From NCBI RefSeq assembly GCF_016545825.1, contig NC_052614.1, forward strand, positions 1,650,630-1,714,629: 64,000 bases of DNA. Reading direction: 5' to 3'. The notes beneath the pieces were generated by a model, which saw only the letters and a list, made by a program, of their open reading frames with translations, was not told where the DNA came from and searched no databases. The stretch is from Eucalyptus grandis (lineage: Eukaryota > Streptophyta > Magnoliopsida > Myrtales > Myrtaceae). Below, piece by piece: positions 12,804-22,055 of this stretch (positions are counted from its first letter, which is position 1; each line of letters begins with the position of its first letter). A program made the position numbers and the translations under genes.

Positions 12804-13720
12804 TAAATAAAGGACAAGATAAAAAGGTGAAAATTGAATAAATTAGTACAACCATGCAACGCATGTTAAAATATAGATGAATTCATATATTTTCCGAACC
12901 ATATAGATCTATTGCCAACCAGACGAGTTTTCAATAAAAAAAAATGGCATTACTAAGACAGTTTTTTCTTTTGAGCGATCCTAAAGACAGTTTTAAGGTT
13001 ATCAATTAATTGTATGGTGAAAAGAAGAAAATGCAAGTCATTCTTAAATAGAAAAAAATTGCGCTGTTTTGACTTAGAAATTTCCCTCAATTAGTCTAAA
13101 ATTACAGATAAATGGAATCACCTTTCTGATTATGAGAAACAAACAATATCTGCTTTCAAGGATGTTTGTTTTTATTTTTTAAAATAACTGATTTTATCCA
13201 TAACCATATGAACTATTTTCATGTGAAAAACTACTTTTTAGCTTTCAATAATAATAATAATAAAACTACTTATATTTGAAATAATTTATGCAAACGTAAC
13301 CAGTTGGCCTCTAATGATTGATCAATCCTCAACGATGGATTCTACAACATGACATGACTCATTTTGATGAATTTAGAAAATCCCAAGATTTGCTACTTTT
13401 CTCTTGGTAACTTATTCTATTTTCGGATCAGATTTTTTTGGTAATTTATTTCGAACAGTGAAGATCAAAGCATGTTTTCTTTTGGCAAATAAAGAAATTT
13501 TAATGTAATTTGTAACGTCAAAAGCACGTGGAAGAAGAGTTAATAAAAAAGACGAAGTGTTTAGAGACAAAAGTTGTTAGGCTTCCTTGTATCTTGAGAG
13601 CAATAATTACCTTTAGAAAGATGATTATATGCCTGAACCCCCTTAATTCATTTTTTCCTATCTTCTCTCTTAAATTTTCTTACAAGAGAAAACATCAAGC
13701 ATGGTGAATGCATCATATAA
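12804..13720. other. AT-rich intergenic region
   Basis: No gene, RNA or clear repeat boundary is recognised in this stretch. Confidence 0.35.
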
Positions 13721-13729
13721 TATATATAA

Positions 13730-14435
13730 TATTTAGACCTGTCAAAATGGGTCATAAATCAATTTTAACAAGATAAGCTAAGATGTTATATGTGTTAATT
13801 ATATTTAGTAAATCGGTTAAAATATAAAAATAATATGGGTGTTATGACTCTCTCACAGATGGGCTAAAATGTTACCAAGATGGATTAAGATGTTACATGT
13901 ATTAATTGCATTTAGTGAATTGATTTAAATATAAAAATATATAAATGTTAAATAGATTGACAACTAACTTAAACTTAATTTACCTTTACGACTCTCTCTC
14001 ATCTATATTTGATCTTATGCTCAATCACTTCACTTTTTCGCCTTAGTTTGAATATGAATTTTCCAAAATTGAATTATTTGTAAAAGTATTTTAGTAATAT
14101 GGATTGAATTAATTATAAATTAGATATGAATTTAGTCAAATATGAGTTGTTTTGTATGGAAATATAGATCAATTTGAATCTGACTATCTTGTTTGATGGG
14201 TCTGGTATTATGACATAACATAAAGAGTAAGCACAACCAGATCTCAATGGGGGAGATAACATATTTCCCGAAGCAGGCAACAAATCTGAGCAAAAGATTT
14301 CGCAATCTACGAGCTGGCGAGTAAAGGGTACATCCATAGATGAAAACTTAATTAAGAGTAAAGGGTGCATCCACAGATGAAAACTTAATTAACTTTCCCT
14401 CGTAAGCTAATCAATCAATTCAGGAGCACCCCCCC
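13730..14435. repeat. Direct repeat, left copy
   Basis: This stretch is about 80-90% similar by eye to 16850-18230 once the hAT-like insertion there is removed. The most similar part, around 14240-14340, matches 18080-18180. It contains its own duplication: a ~37-base unit (gagtaaagggt...aacttaattaa) is repeated in tandem at about 14320-14394. Together with the right copy it brackets the spermine synthase pseudogene. Confidence 0.6.
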
Positions 14436-15082
14436 TCGATACCTACACCCTTTGAAGATAAATAGGCAGTTCAATGCGACTGCTTCTATGCAGTACACAC
14501 ATTTCCAGAGGGTTAAAATGGCCGATAAATTGGCTGATCAGATCAGGGCAATGGGCTTGAACAATAATGTAGAATGGCATCCTGTGAAGTTGCCTTAATG
14601 GCCAGGTATGTTGCATAGTCAAGTCAAGATATGACATATCCCATTACATAACATTTTAGTTTTGGACGTCTACTGAAATTTAGCATCCACATTGGGATTG
14701 GCGATTCACCATTCCAAATTGATTTTGGCATTTTTTTCTCTCTTTTCAACCTTGCTCGTGAGTTATCCTGTAGTTTTTCTAGATAACGGTAAAACTTGGA
14801 AATACAATCTCACAACTTATTTCAATTCAAATAAGATTGTCGCACGATAAGAGGTGACAGTAAATTATTTTATCCTCAACATCTTAGATTGATATGTTAC
14901 CTCACTTAATTATATTCGAAAAGAAGTATAACACATCACTAGAGATTGGTTTGTTTACTTAATAAAACCCATACATTGACTGCTCAAATAATATCATCAC
15001 ACATCAAGACTACAATTATAAATCAAAGACAAAAATTTACAATATAGGCCTAACATGATATTTGTGATTTTTTTGTTTTGAA

Positions 15083-16223
15083 GGCGAACTACCCTTCTAT
15101 GAGGTGGAAAAGGTGTTGTTCCACGAGAAGTCCAAATATCAGGAGCTTCTTGTTTTCCAGGTGACTTCCGCGAGTGAAAGTGTACATTAGCGATGGTATA
15201 TGTCTCTTTTATTGTTTTTACACGTTGCTGAACATAGATAGGCTGCGAAAGATTTCTATTTCACAGTCTCTATTTTCAACATTGCAGGAATTGCTTTCTT
15301 GAAGGCTGTTCCCGAAGGAACTTATGATGTGATCATATTGGATGCATTTGAGAACATGGGCAGTTTCCATTGCCTATTTACCTCCCCTACCCTCTTGGAA
15401 ACTCGGTATATATTTCAATCAATCGAATAACTTTTGTTTTCTGTGCCAGATAAAAAAATCTATCTTCTATGGCACGTCACATCATATTTCTCCTCTTAGA
15501 AAAGGAGTACATGCTAATCCAGGACGGATTCCAAAAACTCTTTAGCGCTAATTCAATTGCAAGAGTTCCTGATCTCATGTACTCCTTTTCTAGAAAAGAA
15601 TTCTAGAGTACATGCTAATCATGTGGAAAAAGTTTCAGGAACTCTTGCAATTGAAATAGCGGATAAAGAGTTTTTGGAATCAGTAGCTCGGATGCTCCGT
15701 CCTGGAGGCATTATGTCCATTCCTGCTGACAGTTTTTGGCTGGATAACTTCCAACTGGAAGATAAAATTGATGAATGTCACAAAATTTTCAAGGGCTCAG
15801 TCAGATATGCTTGGAGTCCAATTCCTTCCTACCCAAGGTATCAAACCAAACTCTCTTACCGTATTTATGCAATCTCCTTTCTTTCTTTCTTTTCAAGTTT
15901 ATGATGGGAAGAATGAAGAATGAATTTTCGACTTATTTTCCATTAGCGGGACGATTGGATATGTGCTATGCTCCACCGACGGGCCGACAGTTGACTTTGA
16001 GAAACCTGTCATCCTCTAAATACCGAGAACAATGGGGTGGCTAAAGGGCCTCCTAAGTTCTACAACCCTCAGGTAGAAATGAAACAAAGATGTTACACAT
16101 CATGTGAATTGAAACTTTGACGTCTTCTAATGCAAACCTCTTTGCATTCTATCGTGCCAGATCCATGCTGCTGCTTTCTGTCTGCCATCTTTTGTGAAGA
16201 AGGCGGTGGGCACCAAATTCTGA
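15083..16223 (+). pseudogene. Spermidine/spermine synthase pseudogene
   Basis: Exon-like blocks read in order as this family: GELPFYEVEKVLFHEKSKYQ (15083-15160), AFLKAVPEGTYDVIILDAF (from 15288), DKEFLESVARMLRPGGIMS through IFKGSVRYAW (15657-15838), TIGYVLCSTDGPTVDFEKP (from about 15951), GPPKFYNPQ (16045-16071) and AAFCLPSFVKKAVGTKF with a stop (16161-16223). A possible earlier exon ends WPG at 14605 but has a stop four residues before its end. The exons encoding the SAM-binding GGGDGG motif are missing. A frameshift lies near 16015. An inverted duplication sits in the exon around 15495-15681. The DAFxxMG reading favours spermine synthase over spermidine synthase. Confidence 0.8.
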
Positions 16224-16848
16224 TGAGCAAATGTTTCTCAGAGTAACCGGTTAAAGATGGAGCAATAGGATCTTAGTCACCGGTGCTCACTTCTGTCTTC
16301 ATTTTTATTTTCTTTATCCATCGTTTCTTGTTTTATTAACTGTGATACCCAATGGGTTCATATCAAATTATAAATAAGCATCAAAGTAGTTTTGCATCAA
16401 TAATCTACAATCGTCAATTGCTGATAGACACTAAGCTATCATTTTGTTTAGATAGTGGTCAAATCTCCATCCTGCTCTGAGTTACTGAGTCCATTTGCCC
16501 AAGCTCCTCAGTGATACATGCACAAACACAAATGGACTCATCGTTTATTCCCCACGACCGAGATGGCCCGAGTGAGGGCTGCAACTCTCGCCAACTGGTC
16601 GATGAGGACTAGGCCCTCACCTAGTGGTTAACGAGTTTCAGAGACCTCTTTGGCTACAATGAAAAAAAAAAAAAAGGGGGAAAAAAGAAAAGGAAAAAAG
16701 AATAAAATATATATATAAATTTTTAAAAATTGGAAAAAAATTGTTTATATTAGTGCTGAGTATATCATGTAGAAAGGCTATCACCCATGTCAACTTCAGC
16801 CAAAATTTATTAGATGGACCATATTGGTAAAACCTCTAGAGGCTTAGG
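16224..16848. other. Spacer between pseudogene and right direct repeat
   Basis: No gene is seen. It includes an A-rich low-complexity run at about 16655-16740. Confidence 0.4.
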
Positions 16849-16849
16849 C

Positions 16850-18230
16850 CTAAATTAATCACATTAATTTTTAAAAAAGATGGGTTGAGACATTATATGT
16901 ATTAATTATATTTAGTAAATTGATTTGAAATATAAAATAATATGGATGTTAAATGGATTGATAACTTACTTAAACCTAGGGGTATGCAAAATATCCGGGA
17001 ACCGCCCAAAACCGGACCGGAATCGCCCGGAACCGGCGGTTCTTGAGGGAACCGGTCCTGTTCCCAATTCCAATTTTTGGGAACCAGTGGAAATCGGTCC
17101 GATTCCCGGTTCCATGGGTAGATTCACTCGGCCGCCCACCCAGACCGGACCGATTCCCTTTTAATATTAAAAAAAAATTACTAAAACTGAATATAAAGCA
17201 ATTGTTTTGTAGCAATTGTTTCGCTACAGGATGAATACAAAGCTGAATATTGGGGAATTCTTATGCTTTTTGGTTGTTTAGTTTATTTATTAATATAATG
17301 AAGGTGATGTATTCAATAAAGTCTTGTTTAATTGCACTTCCTTTGTTTTCTTGTGTTTGGATGGTGCCTCATTTCACCTCCTTTGATTTGTCTGTGCGAC
17401 TTGTGATATTTTGCCAAACCTGATGAGGGATATGTCCAGTTCATAGCGTTAAGAGAGACCATTTTTTCCTGAACACTTACTACTCTCTCCGACTCTATAT
17501 TAACTTACGTACATATTCCTTCATTGGTTGCATTTATAGTTGCAACAAATGAATCTTTGTTCCACATACTTAAATTTGGTTGCTCTTTTCTTTGGTTTGC
17601 TTTGATGTCACTTAGTGTTCTACATGTTGAAAACCAAAATTGTTTCGCATAAAGATCGGTTCCATGGATCCATTCGAACCAGGGCCGAACCGAACCGGTC
17701 CGGTTCCGGGTGGATCCATGTAACAAAACAAAGGATTCCGGTTTCAATTTTTTGGAACTGGTCCTTAGCGGACGGCCCGGACCATGCACACCCCTACTTA
17801 AACCTAGTCTACCTCTATGACTCTCTCTCACTTGTACTTGATCTAATGCTCGATCACTTGACTTTTTTTTATTTTAGTTTGGATATGAGTTTTCCAAAAT
17901 TGAATTATATAAAAAAAATATTTTAATAATATGGATTGAATTAAATATTAATCGGATATAAATTTGATCAAATATGAGTTTATTGTATGGAAATATAAGT
18001 CAATTTAAATCAGACCATATCGTTTAATAGGTCTAGTATTACACCATAACATAAAGAGTGAGCGTGACAAGACCTCAAAGGGGGGAGATAACATATTCTC
18101 CAAAGCAGGCAACAAATCTGAGCAAAAGATTTCGCAATCTACAAGCTGGCGAGTAAAAGGTGCATCCATAGATGAAATCTTAATTAACTTTCCCTTGTTA
18201 TTGCTAATCCATCGATCAATTCAGGAGCAC
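16850..18230. repeat. Direct repeat, right copy (carries hAT-like insertion)
   Basis: Homologous to 13730-14435, including AAGCAGGCAACAAATCTGAG and the downstream GAGTAAA motif. The 820-bp insertion at 16977-17796 interrupts it; the left copy shows the uninterrupted site near 13965. Confidence 0.6.
16977..17796. mobile_element. hAT-like non-autonomous element, 820 bp
   Basis: The terminal inverted repeats are TAGGGGTATGCA and its near complement TGCACACCCCTA. They are flanked by the 8-bp duplication CTTAAACC (16969-16976 and 17797-17804). An 8-bp duplication with a TAGGG terminus is characteristic of hAT elements. Subterminal regions are rich in GGTTCC/GGAACC/CCGG words on both sides, as expected for transposase-binding repeats. 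No transposase is encoded. The pre-insertion site survives in the left direct repeat near 13965. Confidence 0.8.
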
Positions 18231-18790
18231 TCCCTCGATTCCCACACTTCTTATTCTAGAACAACGAGTCCTGGAATAACGAGGAGCTGTATCATTCGGT
18301 TAATTTCCACAATGAGGGCGCCCCATGTTTCCACGAGATTGACCAAATTCCCAAGATGGGCCCAAGATGGGGACGACAACAACGACAACCTCAACGGAAG
18401 GCTTCGACAATTCTCGAGAAGGAAATCCTCGGACCAATTATTAATGGCTTCGTGTAAGGCCTTTGACCTTTAGCTTAAGCGTGCAATTCCCATCAATTCA
18501 GCAACATGTCCACGTCAAGCATTAGCAATTTTTTTATAGGCGCAAAAGGAGTTTAACATTCCCCACGACTTATGTTATAGAAAAAATCCCAAAGAATACT
18601 CGGAACGGACACTTTTCTAACGCGGCATGAATGTACTAACTCGAAATTTTTTCTTATAATTTTATAAGAGGCTGAATTTAATAGAGTAGTCCCACTGTTT
18701 TTGTGCACATTATATTTACTATAGTCGGCACAGGGGTTCACGCGTGAGAAATTTCTCATCTTTCCGTGTTGGTGGGTGACCACTTTTCTC
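18231..18790. other. Intergenic region upstream of the GAE gene
   Basis: No gene is recognised; this is the promoter side of the epimerase gene. Confidence 0.4.
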
Positions 18791-18793
18791 TTT

Positions 18794-18800
18794 TATAAAT
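18794..18800 (+). promoter_or_regulatory. TATA box of the GAE gene
   Basis: TATAAAT lies 159 bases upstream of the GAE start codon and is followed by a GA-rich leader (about 18890-18955). Confidence 0.6.
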
Positions 18801-18958
18801 AATCTCCCTCTAGAACTTGAGAAAACCCTTTCGCATCCAGCAGCAGAGGTGCTGAAAAAGAACATAAAAATCTCAACTTTCTTCTTTTCAGAGAGAGGAG
18901 AGAGGAGAGAGAAATCAATCAAGAACAAGAACAAGAAACAAGAACGAGAAGCGTAGCG

Positions 18959-20287
18959 ATGCCGCCACTGCTGGTGGCCGAGGAGGACGACCTCTTCCCG
19001 CCGACGCCGGGGAAATTCAAGACCGACCACCACCACCTCCACCGCCACCACCGCCACCTCCGCCGCTGCTTCGCCTCCACGAGCGCCACCTTCATGTGGG
19101 CCCTCTTCCTCCTCGCCCTCACCGCCTCCTACCTCAGCCTCCAGGGCCTCCTCTCCTCCGGCAACCGCCTCCTCGCCGCCTCCTGGGGCGGCATCCAGTG
19201 GGAGAAGCAGGTCCGCGTCTCCGCCCGGCCCCGCCGCCCCGCCGGCGCCGGCGCCGGCCACTCCGTCCTCGTCACCGGCGCCGCCGGCTTCGTCGGCGCC
19301 CACGTCTCCCTCGCCCTCCGGAAGCGCGGCGACGGCGTCGTGGGCCTCGACAACTTCAACCCCTACTACGACCCTTCCCTCAAGCGCTCCCGCGCGTCGC
19401 TGCTCCGCGCCCAGAAGGTCTTCGTCGTCGACGGCGACGTCAACGACGCCCGCCTCCTGGCCAAGCTCTTCGACGTCGTGGCCTTCACCCACGTGATGCA
19501 CCTCGCCGCCCAGGCCGGCGTCCGCTACGCCCTTGAGAACCCGCAATCGTACGTCCACTCCAACGTCGCCGGCCTCGTCGCGCTCCTCGAGGCCTCCCGG
19601 TCGGCGAACCCCCAGCCGGCCTTCGTCTGGGCCTCCTCCAGCTCCGTCTACGGCCTCAACGACAAGTCGCCCTTCTCCGAGTCGGACCGCACCGACCGGC
19701 CGGCCTCCCTCTACGCCGCCACCAAGAAGGCCGGCGAGGAAATCACCCACGCCTACAACCACATCTATGGCCTCTCGATCACCGGCCTGCGCTTCTTCAC
19801 CGTGTACGGCCCGTGGGGCCGCCCGGACATGGCGTACTTCTCCTTCACCCGGAACATACTCCAGGGCAAGCCCATCACGATATACCGGGGCAAGAACCGG
19901 GTCGACCTGGCCCGGGACTTCACGTACATCGACGACGTCGTGAAGGGCTGCCTGGCGTCGCTGGACACGGCGCGCAAGAGCACCGGGTCCGGCGGCAAGA
20001 AGCGCGGCCCCGCCCAGTACCGGGTCTTCAACCTGGGGAACACGTCGCCGGTGACGGTGCCGGAGATGGTGAGCATGCTGGAGGGGCATCTCGGGGTGAG
20101 GGCCCGGCGGCGGGAGGTGGAGATGCCCGGGAACGGCGACGTTCCGTTCACGCACGCCAACATCAGCTCGGCGCGGCGGGAGCTCGGGTACAAGCCCACG
20201 ACGGACCTGCGGACCGGGCTGAAGAGGTTCGTGAAGTGGTACTTGTCGTACTACGGCTACAGCAATCATGGCAAGTCTGCGCATTGA
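18959..20287 (+). CDS. GAE: UDP-glucuronate 4-epimerase (GAE), intronless
   Basis: 442 residues in one exon, normal for plant GAE genes. It interconverts UDP-glucuronate and UDP-galacturonate, the pectin precursor, as a Golgi type II membrane protein. The N-terminal cytosolic part is short and His-rich; a membrane anchor spans about residues 45-62. The SDR fold carries the NAD-binding GAAGFVG at 107-113. The catalytic core has Ser (ASSSSVYG, 225-232) and YxxxK at Tyr252/Lys256 (SLYAATKKAGEE). DNFNPYYDPSLKR and FFTVYGPWGRPDMA are family hallmarks. The start was taken at the first ATG after a purine-rich leader. The gene is very GC-rich, especially at third positions, unlike its neighbours, so long spurious frames appear on the opposite strand. 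Which GAE paralogue it is remains open. Confidence 0.93.
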   Translation: MPPLLVAEEDDLFPPTPGKFKTDHHHLHRHHRHLRRCFASTSATFMWALFLLALTASYLSLQGLLSSGNRLLAASWGGIQWEKQVRVSARPRRPAGAGAGHSVLVTGAAGFVGAHVSLALRKRGDGVVGLDNFNPYYDPSLKRSRASLLRAQKVFVVDGDVNDARLLAKLFDVVAFTHVMHLAAQAGVRYALENPQSYVHSNVAGLVALLEASRSANPQPAFVWASSSSVYGLNDKSPFSESDRTDRPASLYAATKKAGEEITHAYNHIYGLSITGLRFFTVYGPWGRPDMAYFSFTRNILQGKPITIYRGKNRVDLARDFTYIDDVVKGCLASLDTARKSTGSGGKKRGPAQYRVFNLGNTSPVTVPEMVSMLEGHLGVRARRREVEMPGNGDVPFTHANISSARRELGYKPTTDLRTGLKRFVKWYLSYYGYSNHGKSAH

Positions 20288-20992
20288 ACAATCCTCTCCT
20301 CTCCTCTCCTGCGATTTCCCCCTTTCTTGTTCGGAAGTTCTTAAAAAGTGGGGTTTTTCCCTTTACAAGTGATATACAAAGAAAATTCAGGGAAATCTTG
20401 TTGTTGTTTTCTGTTCTGTAAATAAAATTCAGTGCTTCGATTCTAGGCAGCAATCCAATTGCTCAGTGGCTGAAATTCAAGGGGAATGATGTAATGGTTA
20501 TCTTAAATTTTCATCAGGAAATCTCGGGACCCATTTCGTTTATTTTGATGGTTATTGAATTTTTTTGACATCTGATGAGGGAAGATTGAAGGGCAAAGTG
20601 GTGGGGACGACTGGTGATGGACGGGTTATGATGAGGGGCCCCCAACCTCTTCCTTCTTTTCATCTGGTGTCGTCTTCATCATTGGATCCCAGCTGTAGAG
20701 TCTGCGATCGCCGTTCCGGTTTTGCTTGCTTGCTTGCTTGCCTGCGTATGGCCATGTTTGTCCCGCTTGAGAGTGATAAAGCTTCTTGATCTTGAGTTCA
20801 TGAAACGGTTACTCCACCACCATTCCGTTCCAGGCCCTTCCAAGGTCCGTTAGCAAGGTAGCCTTTACGTCCCACTCTGTAACTGAAGCCAGCCATTAAT
20901 TGAAGAGTTGATGGAATCGACATCATCCAGGCAGTTTCTGAATGCCAAGAATGAATGCTTTCTCCTCCTCCCCCAAACCCACCTCCCACGTC
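20288..20992 (+). promoter_or_regulatory. GAE 3' region and DD11-like copy A promoter block
   Basis: The first ~170 bases are probably the GAE 3' UTR. From about 20490 to the ATG the sequence is homologous to the upstream regions of DD11-like copies B, C and D (from about 28370, 31400 and 37330). Shared features include GAGGGAAGATTGAAGGGCAA, a GCTTGCTTGC run, and AACTGAAGCCAGCCATTAAT. The promoter was therefore duplicated with the gene. Confidence 0.6.
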
Positions 20993-20999
20993 TATAAAT
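20993..20999 (+). promoter_or_regulatory. TATA box of DD11-like copy A
   Basis: TATAAAT lies 78 bases upstream of the ATG at 21071, in the same position as the TATAAG boxes of copies B-D. Confidence 0.65.
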
Positions 21000-21070
21000 G
21001 GAACTGGTTCGCACCGTTCGTCTCTTCACCTTCCACTTTTGTTCCCTCCCTCCCTCCCCCTCTTTCAACC

Positions 21071-21481
21071 ATGGCAAGATCAGAAAACTTCGGCTTCGTC
21101 GCGTTCTTGCTCATCGCCAGTGGAGTCGCCCTGTTGTCCATCGCAAGGGCGGATTATGAGGACGCACCTGCCCCTGAACCCTCGGGGCCGGATTCTTTTC
21201 TGGCCCAATGCGCTTCCAAGCTGACCGAGAAGTGCGGGGAGGACATCTTCGGCAACATATTCACGAAGGAGATCGAGCTCACCCCCGAATGCTGTAAGAA
21301 GCTCGTGTTGGTGGGGAGAGAGTGCCACGAGGCTATGGTGAATTTCATTGTCTCCATTCCCACTTTCGCCAAGAATGCCTCCATCACCGTGCCCAGGAGC
21401 AAGCAGGTGTGGAATAAGTGCGTCTTGTTGAGCGAAGAAACCCTTCCCCGGCGTAAGAAGGCCTGGTCTCGTTGGATCTAA
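21071..21481 (+). CDS. DD11/ECA1-like secreted Cys-rich protein, copy A
   Basis: 136 residues, one exon. A signal peptide spans about 1-26 (FVAFLLIASGVALLSIA). The mature protein has the prolamin-like pattern C-C-CC-C-C at Cys47, 55, 74, 75, 85 and 117, which can form three disulfides. The surrounding words ASKLTEKCGEDIF and TPECCKKLV are typical of the DOWN-REGULATED IN DIF1 11 / ECA1 family. Arabidopsis members are expressed in the egg and synergid cells, and some act in gamete interaction; the role here is unknown. The start MARSE was chosen because it begins the signal peptide and matches all paralogues. Copy A has an acidic/Pro-rich insert (about residues 28-41) absent from B-D and ends KKAWSRWI. 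Confidence 0.85.
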   Translation: MARSENFGFVAFLLIASGVALLSIARADYEDAPAPEPSGPDSFLAQCASKLTEKCGEDIFGNIFTKEIELTPECCKKLVLVGRECHEAMVNFIVSIPTFAKNASITVPRSKQVWNKCVLLSEETLPRRKKAWSRWI

Positions 21482-22055
21482 TCGATGTCAAATTATCTTC
21501 GCACGCTCGATAAAGGCGAAAGGAATGTTGACAGTTAAAAGAGTTGTTTATTTGCGCTTACAATACAATTTGCATCCATAATCAGTTCATGTCCTAAATT
21601 AGTTTTACCTTTGTCTCCGGAAGGAAAACCGAATACGAGATCAATTAATACGACCTACTGGGCTCGATTGATAATTCAGAGACCAGGAAGATGTTCCCTA
21701 ATCTAATCATCAGAAAAAAATTAAGACAAATCTGCCAAGCCTGCGATGTCATTTTATAGCAGACGTGATCATGGACAGTAAAAAGAGAAGTATAAAAACA
21801 AGCTAGAATCTCTTGAGGATTCGAGGATCGTGCCAAGAATTTCCAGCAAAAATGCAATTTACAGAGGCTTATGTACACCCAACAAAAGACACGGGTAAAC
21901 ATCAGCCAATTTCTCTCTCTAAGGTAACAATCTGAGAAACTTTCTACATTATGCCATATAACACCTGAGCCCCGAAATGCAGCAGCTTTGAGGAAATACA
22001 CCATTAATCCTGATACTTCTTTGAATGATGAGATCTTGTGAACTGAAAAAGCTGC

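Noticed and set aside
19096..19943. Pro/Arg-rich frames overlapping GAE on the same strand
   Set aside because: Frame shadows of the GAE coding sequence.
18719..20284. 521-residue open frame antisense to the GAE gene
   Set aside because: It is the complement of a very GC3-rich gene, which removes stops on the other strand. The composition is Arg/Val/Gly/Glu-rich and matches no known family.
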